From: Blastococcus sp. CT_GayMR19
GTDB taxonomy: Bacteria > Actinomycetota > Actinomycetes > Mycobacteriales > Geodermatophilaceae
Assembly (NCBI RefSeq): GCF_004570385.1
Contig: NZ_SPQL01000014.1
Coordinates: 1-64,000, forward strand
Direction of reading: 5' to 3'
Length of the DNA stretch: 64,000 bases
Part shown: piece by piece, positions 1-9,194 of the stretch
Layout: every line of letters starts with the position of its first letter
How positions within the stretch are numbered: position 1 is the first letter of the stretch
Notes under the pieces: model-generated
What the model saw: the letters and a program-made list of their open reading frames with translations, nothing else
What the model was told of the DNA's origin: nothing
Databases searched by the model: none
Made by a program: the position numbers and the translations under genes

Positions 1-1
1 G

Positions 2-382
2 GAGGCCGCCCGGGCCGAGGCCGCTCGCGCCGGTGAGGCCGCAGCGGCCGCGGCGGGCCCGGGACGGGGCACGTCCGCGCCCGTCGCGCCGGCCGGCTCC
101 TACCAGGAGTACGCCATGGGCAAGCTCGGCGGCAGCGGCAGCGAGTTCACCTGCCTGGAGAACCTGTGGGGCAAGGAGAGCGGCTGGAACCCCAACGCGC
201 AGAACCCGTCGAGCACCGCCTACGGGATCGCGCAGTTCCTGAACTCCACGTGGGCCGGGACAGGCATCGCCAAGACCTCCGACGGCTACCGGCAGATCGA
301 CGCCGGTCTCATCTACATCCAGAACCGCTTCGGCTCGCCCTGCGGTGCGTGGGCCCACTCGCAGGCGAAGGGCTGGTACTGA
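2..382 (+). CDS. C-terminal end of a lytic transglycosylase-like secreted protein (partial)
   Basis: The frame is open to the left edge, so the gene starts outside the window. The visible part begins with an Ala/Glu/Arg-rich stretch of coiled-coil or linker type, then a short Pro/Gly/Ala linker. It ends in a soluble lytic transglycosylase-like fold: LWGKESGWNP carries the likely catalytic Glu, followed by AYGIAQFLNSTW and a C-terminal Cys-Gly-Ala-Trp-Ala-His segment. This architecture is common in actinobacterial cell-wall hydrolases that cleave peptidoglycan outside the membrane. The signal peptide cannot be seen. Domain family is fairly sure; the substrate and exact family are inference. 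Confidence 0.8.
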   Translation, partial: EAARAEAARAGEAAAAAAGPGRGTSAPVAPAGSYQEYAMGKLGGSGSEFTCLENLWGKESGWNPNAQNPSSTAYGIAQFLNSTWAGTGIAKTSDGYRQIDAGLIYIQNRFGSPCGAWAHSQAKGWY

Positions 383-399
383 GCGGCCGGACCTGTTCG

Positions 400-467
400 C
401 TCTGGGGGCGTCGTCCCTGACGTGGGGGTTCTGCCGGACGCCGGAAGCATGAACAACGCCCCCAGAG
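400..467. terminator. long inverted repeat after the transglycosylase gene
   Basis: CTCTGGGGGCGTCGT at 400-414 pairs with ACAACGCCCCCAGAG at 453-467 (about 14 of 15 positions counting a G-T pair). The loop of about 38 nt contains a further small hairpin. It lies 18 nt after the stop codon and just upstream of the next gene, so a factor-independent terminator or processing hairpin is the simplest reading. There is no T-tract, which is usual in such GC-rich genomes. Confidence 0.45.
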
Positions 468-484
468 CCGGGTAGCGCTGCCTC

Positions 485-1213
485 GTGAGCGTGCACATCG
501 GGACGTCGGGGTGGAGCTACGACCACTGGGACGGCGTCCTCTACCCGCCCGGCACCCCGCCGCGGGACCGGCTGGCGCACTACGTGCGGCGGTTCGGGAC
601 GGTCGAGCTCAACGCCAGCTTCTACCGGTGGCCCCGGGACGCGAGCTTCGCGAGCTGGCGACGCCGGCTGCCCCCCGGGTTCTCGCTGTCGGTCAAGGCG
701 CCGCGCGGGCTGACGCACGCCAGGAAGCTGTACGCGCCGGAGCCGTGGCTCCCACGGCTCACGTCGGCGTGGCACGAACTGGGCGACCGCCGGGCGGTCC
801 TGCTGCTCCAGCTGCACCCGGGGCACCCGCGCGACGACGTCCGCCTGGAGTACGTGCTCTCCCGGCTGCCGCCGTGGATGCGGGTCGCCGTCGAGTTCCG
901 GCACGGGAGCTGGCACGACGAGGCGGTCTACGCGCTGCTGGAGCGGCACGGGGCGGCCTACTGCGTGATGAGCGGGGCGCACCTGCCCTGCGTCCTGCGG
1001 GCGACCGCGTCGTTCGTCTACGTCCGGATGCACGGCCCCGACACCGGTTCCCTCTATGCCGGGTCCTACGGGGAGGCCGACCTCCGCTGGTGGGCCGACC
1101 GGGTGGGGGAGTGGGCCGGCTCGGGCCGGGACGTGTTCGTGTACTTCAACAACGACGGCCACGGCCACGCCGTCCGGAACGCCCTCCGGCTCCGGGAGCT
1201 CGTGGGCGCCTGA
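485..1213 (+). CDS. DUF72 family protein
   Basis: This 242-aa protein shows DUF72 (YecE-like) hallmarks: N-terminal HIGTSGWSYDHW, then VELNASFYRWP, LSVKAPRGLTH, VEFRHGSWHDE near the middle, and a C-terminal DVFVYFNNDGHGHAVRNA. DUF72 proteins are predicted TIM barrels of unknown activity and the length fits the family. The start is GTG at 485; a second GTG lies two codons later. Family assignment is secure and molecular function is not established. Confidence 0.88.
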   Translation: MSVHIGTSGWSYDHWDGVLYPPGTPPRDRLAHYVRRFGTVELNASFYRWPRDASFASWRRRLPPGFSLSVKAPRGLTHARKLYAPEPWLPRLTSAWHELGDRRAVLLLQLHPGHPRDDVRLEYVLSRLPPWMRVAVEFRHGSWHDEAVYALLERHGAAYCVMSGAHLPCVLRATASFVYVRMHGPDTGSLYAGSYGEADLRWWADRVGEWAGSGRDVFVYFNNDGHGHAVRNALRLRELVGA

Positions 1214-1275
1214 CCGCCGCGGGGGTGCCGGTCCCGGGTTCGCCGCCGGGGGCTCCGCGCCCTACGGTCGATCGC

Positions 1276-1671
1276 ATGGCAGGTGAGCAGGAAGGCGCAG
1301 GCCCCGAGGCCGGTCCGACCGGTCTGGTCGGCCGGTCGATCGACGAGTTCGTGAATCAACTCCGCGGCTTCAGTGACCGCGCCCGCTCCCTCGCGGGCGC
1401 CGTCCCCTCCAGGCTGCACCTGCCCGCGCTGCCCAGCCCGCCCGGCGCCATGTCCGCGGCGCAGCTGAAGGCGATCGCGCAGGCGGTGCGGGCCCAGCGG
1501 CAGTCGATCGCGGCGATGCAGGGCCAGCTGGAGGCCTTCGATCAGCAGATGGCCGTGTTCGAGCGGATCCTCGACCCGCTCGTGGAATGGAGCTCGACGT
1601 GGGCCCGCCTCGAGGAGGCCGTGGGTGACTTCGTCCGCCGTGACGGGGGCGACCGGGCCGATCCGGCCTAG
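1276..1671 (+). CDS. small helical protein of unknown function
   Basis: A 131-aa protein starting at ATG 1276. After a Gly/Glu-rich N-terminus it has an amphipathic helix (SIDEFVNQLRGFSDRARSLAG), a Pro-rich turn (LHLPALPSPPGAMS), then a long heptad-like helix with AAMQGQLEAFDQQMAVFERIL. No catalytic motif is visible. It converges on the next gene, which is also a Leu-rich helical protein, and the two stop codons share CTAG at 1668-1671. Size and helical composition resemble phasin-like or envelope-associated small proteins, but that is only a resemblance. Confidence 0.7.
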   Translation: MAGEQEGAGPEAGPTGLVGRSIDEFVNQLRGFSDRARSLAGAVPSRLHLPALPSPPGAMSAAQLKAIAQAVRAQRQSIAAMQGQLEAFDQQMAVFERILDPLVEWSSTWARLEEAVGDFVRRDGGDRADPA

Positions 1672-2108
1672 GGCTCGTCGGGCCAGACCTCCTCGTCCCG
1701 CGGACGTCGGCGGAGCAGCCCGGTCACCGAGCCGACCCGCGCCTGGGCCTGCCGCAGGCCGTGGATCAGCGGCAGCAGGTCCTCGTTGATCCGCCGCAAA
1801 GTGTCCGGGACGGTGTCGACCGCCGGGTCGTCCAGCACCTTCCCGACGCGCTCGATCCCGGGCCGCAGCGCCCGGACCGGCTCCTCCAGCTCGTCGACGA
1901 GGACCTCCAGGCGCTCGGCGATCCGCTGCGCGGACGCGATGGTCTCCCTCGCGATCGTCGTCGCCTCGGTGAGCTCGCGGACGGTCCCGGTGAGGTCGCT
2001 CAACGTGCGCGGTAGCTGGGACAGCGCCTCGGTCTGGGTCTGCAGGATGCTCAGGAGCTCGCTGAGCCCGGGGATGCGGGGCATCCCGAGCCCCCGGAAA
2101 GGGTCCAC
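1668..2108 (-). CDS. helical coiled-coil protein of unknown function
   Basis: A 146-aa protein with GTG start at 2108. It has a Pro/Gly-rich start (FRGLGMPRIPGLSELL), then long coiled-coil-type helices with repeating Leu/Val/Thr positions (TLSDLTGTVRELTEATT, RLEVLVDELEEPVRAL). The tail RRRPRDEEVWPDEP is charged. No signal peptide or membrane span is seen. It converges with the preceding helical protein and shares its stop tetranucleotide CTAG. Phasin-like or scaffold roles are possible but not supported by any specific motif. Confidence 0.72.
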   Translation of the reverse strand: MDPFRGLGMPRIPGLSELLSILQTQTEALSQLPRTLSDLTGTVRELTEATTIARETIASAQRIAERLEVLVDELEEPVRALRPGIERVGKVLDDPAVDTVPDTLRRINEDLLPLIHGLRQAQARVGSVTGLLRRRPRDEEVWPDEP

Positions 2109-2153
2109 GCCCCCACCGTCCGTGACCGGGGCCCCCGCCGCAACCGGTGCACC

Positions 2154-2741
2154 CTAGAGGGTGAGCCGCACCACCGGCCGGCCCCGCGGCGTCCGGCGCA
2201 CCTCGGTGAAGCCGGCCCGCAGGAAGACCGGGAGCGGCCCGGGGTAGAGGCCGGCGGCGGGGACGGGCGGGGCGGCGTCCACCGGGTAGCCCTCCACGAC
2301 TGCGGCTCCGGAACGGCGGGCCAGGTCCACCGCCGCGGCGAGCAGGAGTCCGCTCAGCCCGCGCCGGCGGGCGGGACGCCGGACGACGAAGCAGGTGACC
2401 GACCAGACCGACGGGTCCGCGAGCTCCTGCGGCGGCGTGCCGGCGAGCGCGCGCGAGCGGAGCAGCCGGGTGTAGGTGGGCCGCGGCGCGACGGAACACC
2501 AGCCGCTCGGCTCGACCGCGACGTAGGCGAGGACGCCGGGCGTCCGCTCGGCGACCTGGTCCCGCAGCGCCTCGCGGTTCCGGTCGGCGAAGGCGCGCTC
2601 GATCCGGGCCCCGCGGTAGAACCACTGGCACCAGCACCGGCCGGGGTCACCGGGGCCTGCGAAGACCGCCTCGACGTCGGGCCAGCGGTCCGGCGTGCAG
2701 TCGTGCACCGCTGTCCCGGCGGCGCCCGGCTGGTCGGCCAT
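2154..2741 (-). CDS. GNAT family N-acetyltransferase
   Basis: A 195-aa protein with a GNAT core. The beta4-alpha3 segment SVTCFVVRRPARRRGLSG contains the RRxxGxxG-like acetyl-CoA pyrophosphate loop and is followed by LLLAAAVDLARRSGA. The C-terminus ends FLRAGFTEVRRTPRGRPVVRL, a typical GNAT closing strand. The N-terminus has a Cys/Trp-rich segment (RCWCQWFYRG) seen in a subgroup of actinobacterial GNATs. The acceptor substrate is unknown. It is transcribed in the same direction as the symporter gene upstream, with a 57-bp gap. Confidence 0.85.
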   Translation of the reverse strand: MADQPGAAGTAVHDCTPDRWPDVEAVFAGPGDPGRCWCQWFYRGARIERAFADRNREALRDQVAERTPGVLAYVAVEPSGWCSVAPRPTYTRLLRSRALAGTPPQELADPSVWSVTCFVVRRPARRRGLSGLLLAAAVDLARRSGAAVVEGYPVDAAPPVPAAGLYPGPLPVFLRAGFTEVRRTPRGRPVVRLTL

Positions 2742-2798
2742 GACCCGGGACTGTGGAAGACGGTCGGCCGGAGGGCAAGCCCCCCGGCCGCGACGGGG

Positions 2799-4220
2799 TC
2801 AGGGCCGTGCGGACTTCGCCGCGTCGGCCTGCTCGAGTCGTGGGTGGTCCTCCAGGTCCGCCAGGGTGTCGTCGCTGGAGCCGCCGCCGTGGCCGTCGTC
2901 GTCGAGCATGGTGGCCTCGTCGAAGGGCCGGTCCCCGGCCAGCACGGCGTCGAGCTGCTCGCGGTCGATCTCCTTGGTCCAGGTGGCGACCAGCAGGCAG
3001 GCGATCGCGTTGCCCGCGAAGTTGGTGACGGCCCGCGCCTCGGACATGAACCGGTCGATGCCGACGATCAGCCCGACGCCGTCGAGCAGCTCGGGCTTGT
3101 GCGCCGACAGGCCGCCCGCGAGCGTGGCCAGCCCGGCGCCGGTGACCCCGGCCGCGCCCTTCGAGGCGATGATCATGAAGGCGAGCAGCGCGATCTGCTC
3201 GCCGATCGAGAGCGGGTCGCCCAGTGCCTCGGCGATGAAGAGCGAGGCCATGGTCAGGTAGATGGCCGTGCCGTCCAGGTTGAACGAGTACCCGGTCGGG
3301 ACGACGATGCCGGCGACCGGCTGGCTCACGCCGGCGTGCTCCATCTTCGCGATGAGCCGCGGCAGCGCCGTCTCGGACGACGACGTCGACACGATGAGCA
3401 GGAACTCGCGGGCGAGGTACTTGAGCAGCGTGAAGACGTTGATCCCCGTGACCACCTTCAGGATCAGTCCGAGGAAGACGAGCACGAAGATCGCGCAGGT
3501 GACGTAGAAGGCCAGCATGATCACCGCGAGGCTCTTGAGTGCGTCGACGCCGGTCTCGCCGACGACGGCGGCGATCGCCCCGAAGGCACCGATCGGCGCC
3601 ACCCACATGATCATCGCCAGGACGCGGAAGACGAGCCGCTGCAGGTGGCCGATGCCCCGCAGCACGGGCTCGCCGGCCCGGCCCATCGCCTGGATCGCGA
3701 AGCCGACGAGGAGTGCGACGAGCAGGGCCTGGAGCACCGAGCCGTCGGTCAGCGCCGAGAACAGCGTCGTCGGGATCAGCCCGAGCAGGAAGTCGACGGT
3801 GCTCCCGCCCTCCTCGGCGGTCTCGGCCAGGGCCGACCCCTGACCGCGCAGCTCGTCGGAGAGCTCGAGACCGTCGCCGGGGCTGACGATGTTGCCGACC
3901 ACCAGCCCGATGGCCAGCGCCACCGTGGACATCAGGATGAAGTAGCCCAGGGCCAGGCCGCCGATCCGGCCGACCTTCGCCGCCTGCCGGATCGCCCCGA
4001 TGCCCAGGACGATCGTGCAGAAGATGACCGGGGCGATGAGCATCCGGATCAGCCCGACGAAGGCGGTGCCGAGCCACTTGAGGCCCACCGCGAACTCCGG
4101 GAAGGCGAACCCGACGGCGATGCCGAGCAGGACCGCCACGATCACCGCGATGTAGAGCCAGTGGGTCCGGTCGGCTCGCTTGGCGGGCGCTGCTTCCGTC
4201 GACTCGGTTCCTGCTGCCAT
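2799..4220 (-). CDS. dctA: dicarboxylate/amino acid:cation symporter (DAACS family)
   Basis: This 473-aa integral membrane protein belongs to the glutamate-transporter-homologue family. The serine-rich re-entrant loop STSSSETALPRLI and the substrate/cation motif PTGYSFNLDGTAIYLTMASLFIA are intact, as is the later ASKGAAGVTGAG loop. It should import C4-dicarboxylates such as succinate or fumarate (or acidic amino acids) with Na+ or H+. ATG at 4220 is chosen because GAGGAG lies 7 nt upstream; an in-frame ATG at 4271 has no such site. The acidic C-terminal tail (DDDGHGGGSSDD) is cytoplasmic. Exact substrate is inference. Confidence 0.88.
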   Translation of the reverse strand: MAAGTESTEAAPAKRADRTHWLYIAVIVAVLLGIAVGFAFPEFAVGLKWLGTAFVGLIRMLIAPVIFCTIVLGIGAIRQAAKVGRIGGLALGYFILMSTVALAIGLVVGNIVSPGDGLELSDELRGQGSALAETAEEGGSTVDFLLGLIPTTLFSALTDGSVLQALLVALLVGFAIQAMGRAGEPVLRGIGHLQRLVFRVLAMIMWVAPIGAFGAIAAVVGETGVDALKSLAVIMLAFYVTCAIFVLVFLGLILKVVTGINVFTLLKYLAREFLLIVSTSSSETALPRLIAKMEHAGVSQPVAGIVVPTGYSFNLDGTAIYLTMASLFIAEALGDPLSIGEQIALLAFMIIASKGAAGVTGAGLATLAGGLSAHKPELLDGVGLIVGIDRFMSEARAVTNFAGNAIACLLVATWTKEIDREQLDAVLAGDRPFDEATMLDDDGHGGGSSDDTLADLEDHPRLEQADAAKSARP

Positions 4221-4378
4221 GACGGCTCCTCGTGGTGCGGCCGGGAGCGCGGGCCGCCCTTCGAGGCGCACGGGGCGACGGCGGAGGACGGGAGGCGTGC
4301 CACGGGGTCGGGTGTGTACCCGCTACGTTTCGCGGCCCGGCGCCGGACCGCAACCGGTAGCGCGCCGCCGGCAGCCGA

Positions 4379-5329
4379 TCAGAGCCAGGTGAGAACGCGC
4401 ACCGTCGTCCCGGCTGGGGAGGACCGGACCTGCACCAGGTCGCACAGCTGGTGCACCAGGTAGAGGCCGCGACCGCCCACGGAGTCCAGCGGCGGCGTGA
4501 GCCGGCCGGTCAGGGGGTCGGCGAGGTGGCCCGAGTCGCTGAACTCGATGACGACGGCACCGGGCTCCAGCCACATGGCCACCGTCCCGGCACCCCCGCC
4601 GTGGCGGATGCTGTTGGTGGCCAGCTCCGAGGCGGCCAGCTCCAGGATCTGGACCTGCTCCTCGGGGAGGCCCACGCGCCGGACGTACTGCGCGACGGTG
4701 CGGCGGGTGGCCGGCACGTCGTCCGGGCCGAAGCCGCCGCGCAGGACGGCGTCGGTCGGTTTCGGCAGCGGCGCCGCGAACGCGTCGAGGTGCCCGTCGC
4801 GGGCGTAGGAGTCGCTGGGCAAGCGGTCGGCGACGGTGGTGCGGATCGGATGGGTGTGCAGGGCCGCCCGGACCACCGCGCGGGGGAGCCGCACCTCGTC
4901 GTAGGGGCAGAGCAGCCGCCAGGCGGGGCCGCCGTCGAAGGCGACGTTGAGCAGCTGCTCGTGCAGCTGGCACTCGACGAACTCGAGCTCGCGGCGGCCG
5001 TGGAAGGCCGGCTCACCGATCCCGCGCAGCCGCTGACCGGCCTCCGTGTGCTTCTCGAGCGCCGCCGCCCACACCCCGATGATCCGCGCCGGGTTCGCGC
5101 CGATCTCGGCCATGTCGAGGAAGGAGACGGCGACGGCGTCGTCGCCGAGCGCGTCGCGCAGCAGCTCCATCCGGGGACGGGGCTCGGCGACGATCACCGC
5201 CTCGTCGCGCTCGAGTCCCTCGCGGATGAACGGCACGAGGCCGGCCAGGAAGCTCTCGTCGTCCCGGTAGAACAGCACCTCGTGCTCGAACCCACCGGCA
5301 GGGACCACCTCGCCCAGCAGCGCGGTCAT
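4379..5329 (-). CDS. MEDS domain sensor with anti-sigma-type ATPase domain
   Basis: A 316-aa protein. Residues about 12-165 form a MEDS (methanogen/methylotroph DcmR sensory) domain, recognisable by HEVLFYRDDESFLAGLVPFIREGL and PARIIGVW. Residues about 190-316 are an HATPase_c domain of the RsbW/SpoIIAB type: N-box ELATNSIRHGGG, G1 EFSDSG, G2 GGRGLYLVHQL. Such proteins phosphorylate anti-anti-sigma factors or sequester sigma factors. ATG 5329 overlaps the stop of the upstream MEDS-STAS gene by 4 bp, so the two are translationally coupled and are probably kinase and target of one partner-switching switch. The ligand sensed is unknown. Confidence 0.87.
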   Translation of the reverse strand: MTALLGEVVPAGGFEHEVLFYRDDESFLAGLVPFIREGLERDEAVIVAEPRPRMELLRDALGDDAVAVSFLDMAEIGANPARIIGVWAAALEKHTEAGQRLRGIGEPAFHGRRELEFVECQLHEQLLNVAFDGGPAWRLLCPYDEVRLPRAVVRAALHTHPIRTTVADRLPSDSYARDGHLDAFAAPLPKPTDAVLRGGFGPDDVPATRRTVAQYVRRVGLPEEQVQILELAASELATNSIRHGGGAGTVAMWLEPGAVVIEFSDSGHLADPLTGRLTPPLDSVGGRGLYLVHQLCDLVQVRSSPAGTTVRVLTWL

Positions 5330-6186
5330 GCGCGGAGCCCCTCGAACGTCACGGGGGCCACGGCGTCGAGCCCCAGCAGCCGCCACATCCGCTGGACCAG
5401 CCCGGAGGCCCCGGTCACCCGCAGGGGTCCGCCCAGCCCCTGGGCCCAACGGGCCAGCACGCGGCAGCCGGCCACGTCCACGAACTCCAGCCGGCCGAGG
5501 TCCAGGACCATGGACGGGCGGGCGGCCGGGGACTCGGCGAGCACCCGGCTCAGGCGGGTCGCGGTGAAGGCGTCGACGCTCCCGGTCAGGACCACGCGGT
5601 CCCGGTCGTGGAAGACGTGGAACGGCGGGACACCCTCGGGCGCGCGCACGACGGGATGGACGGAGGCGACCTCGGTCAGCGCCTCACGGCCCAGGTCCGC
5701 CCGGTAGGCGCACAGCGCGGTGAACCCGGAGCCGCTGGCCATCAGGTCGTCCGCCAGGTGCTCCCAGCGGACGAGAGCGGGCCGGCTCACCGGGTCGGCG
5801 GCCAGGGCGCTGACCTCGGCGGCCACCCGCAGACCGGTGAACCCGTCGTCGAGCGCCTTCCGGGCGGCCGCGTCGTAGAAGGCGAGCTGCTGCGCCGGCG
5901 TGAACCGGCCGGTGCCGTCGTAGACCGTGGCGTGGTCGAGGACCTGGAGCGCGCCCGTGGCCAGGAGCGTGTCCGTGCCGCCGAACGGGAGGGTGTCCCG
6001 GTCCAGGCTCTCGATCATCCCGTCGCCGACGACCATCAGGCGCTCGCCGCGCGCCAGCCCGCCGGCGAGGAACCGGGCGGCGGCCGTGGCCAGGTCGCGC
6101 GGGTCGTCGTAGACCCAGCAGACATGGTCGGCGGGACCCGGCTCCGGGACCTCGACGACTCGGCCATGGGTGCGCACGAACCCCAC
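5326..6186 (-). CDS. MEDS-STAS protein, anti-anti-sigma factor-like
   Basis: A 286-aa protein with an N-terminal MEDS domain (GPADHVCWVYDDPRDL, FLAGGLARGERLMVVG) and a C-terminal STAS domain from about residue 195 (RVVLTGSVDAFTATRL, VLDLGRLEFVDVAGCRVL). STAS domains of anti-sigma antagonists normally carry a phosphorylatable Ser/Thr just after the Asp of a D-S-S/T-G motif; here it reads D-V-A-G, so the usual acceptor is absent. Its stop overlaps the start of the MEDS-ATPase gene, indicating a coupled pair. The gene probably has its own promoter in the 60 bp before PntB's end. Confidence 0.86.
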   Translation of the reverse strand: MGFVRTHGRVVEVPEPGPADHVCWVYDDPRDLATAAARFLAGGLARGERLMVVGDGMIESLDRDTLPFGGTDTLLATGALQVLDHATVYDGTGRFTPAQQLAFYDAAARKALDDGFTGLRVAAEVSALAADPVSRPALVRWEHLADDLMASGSGFTALCAYRADLGREALTEVASVHPVVRAPEGVPPFHVFHDRDRVVLTGSVDAFTATRLSRVLAESPAARPSMVLDLGRLEFVDVAGCRVLARWAQGLGGPLRVTGASGLVQRMWRLLGLDAVAPVTFEGLRA

Positions 6187-6246
6187 GGTAGGCCGCTTCG
6201 GTGGGCGGGGACAGGGCCGCCTGGAGTGTCCCCCCGGAGGGGAGTC

Positions 6247-7656
6247 TCACAGCGCCCGGAGGATGTCCTCCACGCGCTCGCGCGCGTCGCCGAAGAGCAT
6301 CCGGCTGTTCTCCCGGAAGAACAGCGGGTTCTGCACGCCGGCGTAGCCGGTGTTCATCGAGCGCTTGAAGACGACGACGCGCTCGGCCTCCCACACCTTC
6401 AGCACGGGCATGCCGGCGATCGGGCTCGACGGGTCCTCGGTGGCCGCGGGGTTGACCGTGTCGTTGGCGCCGATGACGAGGACGACGTCGGTGTCCGCCA
6501 GGTCGTCGTTGATCTCGTCCATCTCCAGGACGATGTCGTAGGGCACCTTCGCCTCGGCCAGCAGGACGTTCATGTGCCCCGGGAGACGGCCGGCGACCGG
6601 ATGGATGCCGAAGCGGACGTCGACGCCCTTGTCGCGCAGGTGGCGGGTCAGCTCCGCGACCGCGCTCTGGGCCTGGGCGACGGCCATGCCGTAGCCCGGG
6701 GTGATGACGACCGACGACGCGTCCTTCAAGAGCTCGGCGACCGACTCGGCGTCGATCTCGGTGTGCTCGCCGTAGTCGCGGTCGTCGGTGCTGGCGGCGC
6801 CCTCGTTGCCGAACCCGCCCGCGATGACCGAGATGAACGACCGGTTCATGGCCCGGCACATGATGTAGGAGAGGTAGGCACCCGAGGACCCGACCAGTGC
6901 ACCGGTGATGATCAGCAGGTCGTTGCCCAGGAGGAAACCCGAGGCGGCCGCCGCCCAGCCGGAGTAGCTGTTGAGCATCGAGACGACGACCGGCATGTCA
7001 CCACCGCCGATCGACGCGACCAGGTGCCAGCCGAGGGCGAGCGCGATCAGCGTGAGGAGCGACAGGATCAGCAGGCTGGGCTCGAGGACGAAGACCACGG
7101 TGAGGACGACGAAGGCGACCAGGGCACCGAGGTTGAGCAGGTTGTGGGCCGGCAGCATCAGCGGGTTGGACTTGATCCGCCCGGAGAGCTTGAGGAAGGC
7201 GACGATCGAGCCGGTGAAGGTGACCGCGCCGATGAAGACGCCGATGGAGACCTCGGCGGAGTGGATGCCCAGCAGGCTGCCGGTGACCTCCGTCTGCTCC
7301 GCCAGGTTCGCCTCGACCGAGAGGTAGCCGTTCCAGCCGACCAGGACAGCGGCGAGACCGACGAAACTGTGCAGGATCGCGATCAGCTCGGGCATGCCCG
7401 TCATCTCGACCTGCCGGGCGCGCCAGAGGCCGATGGCGGCCCCGATCACGACGGCGACGGCCAGCAGTCCGATCCCGAGCGCCGAGACACTGCGCGACGC
7501 GAGCCCGATGGTCGCCACGAGGGCGATCGCCATGCCGGCCATGCCGAACGTGTTGCCCGCCTTCGCGCTCTCGTGCCTCGACAGCCCGGCCAGGCTCAGG
7601 ATGAACAGCAGTCCGGCGACGATGTAGGCCGCGAAGGCGGCGGTCGTAGCGGTCAT
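6247..7656 (-). CDS. pntB: NAD(P) transhydrogenase subunit beta
   Basis: A 469-aa membrane subunit of proton-translocating transhydrogenase. The first about 265 residues hold some nine hydrophobic segments ([40 protein letters not shown]). The C-terminal dIII domain binds NADP(H): [48 protein letters not shown] and [14 protein letters not shown]. With PntA it couples hydride transfer from NADH to NADP+ to proton influx. ATG 7656 lies 5 bp after the pntA stop, so the pair is an operon. Length matches E. coli PntB. Confidence 0.96.
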   Translation of the reverse strand: MTATTAAFAAYIVAGLLFILSLAGLSRHESAKAGNTFGMAGMAIALVATIGLASRSVSALGIGLLAVAVVIGAAIGLWRARQVEMTGMPELIAILHSFVGLAAVLVGWNGYLSVEANLAEQTEVTGSLLGIHSAEVSIGVFIGAVTFTGSIVAFLKLSGRIKSNPLMLPAHNLLNLGALVAFVVLTVVFVLEPSLLILSLLTLIALALGWHLVASIGGGDMPVVVSMLNSYSGWAAAASGFLLGNDLLIITGALVGSSGAYLSYIMCRAMNRSFISVIAGGFGNEGAASTDDRDYGEHTEIDAESVAELLKDASSVVITPGYGMAVAQAQSAVAELTRHLRDKGVDVRFGIHPVAGRLPGHMNVLLAEAKVPYDIVLEMDEINDDLADTDVVLVIGANDTVNPAATEDPSSPIAGMPVLKVWEAERVVVFKRSMNTGYAGVQNPLFFRENSRMLFGDARERVEDILRAL

Positions 7657-7661
7657 GTGGC

Positions 7662-9194
7662 TCAGCCCCTCGTGAACATGCCGAGCATGCGGCGGGTCAC
7701 GGCGAAGCCGCCGAAGACGTTGATGCTGGCCAGCAGGATCGCGATGAAGGCCAGGGTGGTGACCACGGGGTCGTCGTGGCCGATCTGGAGCAGGGCGCCG
7801 ACGACGATGATCCCGGAGATCGCGTTGGTGACCGACATCAGCGGGGTGTGCAGGGCGTGGTGCACGTGCCCGATCACGTAGTAGCCGACGACGACCGCGA
7901 GAGCGAAGACCGTGAAGTGCTGGATCAGCTCGTTCGGGGAGAACGCGGTGATCGCGAACAGCAGTGCGGCCGCCACCCCGACCACCATGAACTTCCGGGA
8001 CGGCGGTGGTGGCGCCTTGGGACGGACGTTCTCCACGGCCACGGTGGGGGCCTGGACGGGCGCGGCGGACACCTGGACCGGTGGTGGTGGCCAGGTCTTC
8101 CTTCCCTCGTGCACGACGGTCATCGACCGCTGCACGACGTCGTCGAGATCGAGGACGAGCCGGCCGTCCTTCTCCGGGGTCAGCAGCTTCATCAGGTTGA
8201 CCAGGTTGGTGCCGTAGAGCTGCGATGCCTGGGCGGGCAGCCGGCCGGGCAGGTCCGTGTAGCCGATGATCGACACCCCATCGGGGGTCACCACGATCTC
8301 GTCGGCCACCGAGCCCGCGACGTTGCCGCCCTGCGCGGCGGCCATGTCGACGATCACGCTGCCGGACTTCATCGACGCGACCATCTCCTCGGTGATCAGC
8401 AGCGGCGCCAGGCGCCCCGGGATCAGGGCGGTGGTGATGACGATGTCGGCGTCGGGGACCTGCTCGGCGTACATCTCGGCGGCGCGGCGGTTGAAGTCCT
8501 CGCCCATCTCCCGCGCGTAGCCGTCGGAACTGACCTCCTGCTCGCCGGCGGGCACGGCCACGTACTCGCCGCCCAGGGAGCGCACCTGCTCGGCGACCTC
8601 CGGCCGGACGTCCGTGGCGCGCACGATGGCCCCGAGGCTGCTGGCCGCACCGATGGCGGCCAGGCCGGCGACGCCGGCACCGACGACGAGCACCTTCGCC
8701 GGCGGCACCTTGCCGGCCGCGGTGACCTGCCCGGTGAAGAAGCGGCCGAAGACGTGGGCCGCCTCGATCACCGCGCGGTAACCGGCGATGTTGGCCATCG
8801 AGCTGAGCACGTCCAGCGACTGGGCGCGGGAGATGCGGGGGACGGCGTCCATCGCCAGCGCCGTGATCGGCCGCTGGGCGAGCGCGTCGACGAGGTCGGG
8901 GTTCAGCGCCGGGCTGAGCAGGCTGATGAGAACGGCGCCGTCCCGCAGCCGGCCGATCTCGTCGGCCGCCGGGGCGTTGACCCGGAGGACGACGTCGGCC
9001 TCCCACGCCTCGGCCGCCGTGCCGACGGCAGCGCCCGCCCCGGCATAGGCCTCGTCCGGGAAGCTGCTGGCCGCGCCCGCCCCCGTCTCGACGACGACGT
9101 CGTACCCGAGCCCGACCAGCTTGGTGACCGTCTCCGGGGTGGCGGCCACCCGCGTCTCCCGGGCCTTGTTCTCGCGAGGCACTCCGATGTGCAA
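7662..9194 (-). CDS. pntA: NAD(P) transhydrogenase subunit alpha
   Basis: A 510-aa one-piece alpha subunit (E. coli arrangement rather than the split PntAa/PntAb form). Residues 1-375 are the NAD(H)-binding dI domain ([49 protein letters not shown]); about 410-510 hold four membrane helices ([39 protein letters not shown]). The most likely start is TTG at 9194: GGAG sits 8 nt upstream and the product then begins M-H-I-G-V-P-R-E as in the family. The upstream in-frame GTG has no clear ribosome site. pntB follows 5 bp later. Confidence 0.94.
   Translation of the reverse strand: MHIGVPRENKARETRVAATPETVTKLVGLGYDVVVETGAGAASSFPDEAYAGAGAAVGTAAEAWEADVVLRVNAPAADEIGRLRDGAVLISLLSPALNPDLVDALAQRPITALAMDAVPRISRAQSLDVLSSMANIAGYRAVIEAAHVFGRFFTGQVTAAGKVPPAKVLVVGAGVAGLAAIGAASSLGAIVRATDVRPEVAEQVRSLGGEYVAVPAGEQEVSSDGYAREMGEDFNRRAAEMYAEQVPDADIVITTALIPGRLAPLLITEEMVASMKSGSVIVDMAAAQGGNVAGSVADEIVVTPDGVSIIGYTDLPGRLPAQASQLYGTNLVNLMKLLTPEKDGRLVLDLDDVVQRSMTVVHEGRKTWPPPPVQVSAAPVQAPTVAVENVRPKAPPPPSRKFMVVGVAAALLFAITAFSPNELIQHFTVFALAVVVGYYVIGHVHHALHTPLMSVTNAISGIIVVGALLQIGHDDPVVTTLAFIAILLASINVFGGFAVTRRMLGMFTRG

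Noticed and set aside
2703-4463. 586-codon plus-strand open frame over the symporter gene
   Set aside because: Antisense shadow; the symporter on the minus strand has intact family motifs.
5608-7881. Very long open frame on the plus strand, opposite the MEDS and pntB genes
   Set aside because: Low-complexity Arg/Gly/Asp-rich translation typical of the antisense of high-GC genes; the minus-strand genes have clear domains.
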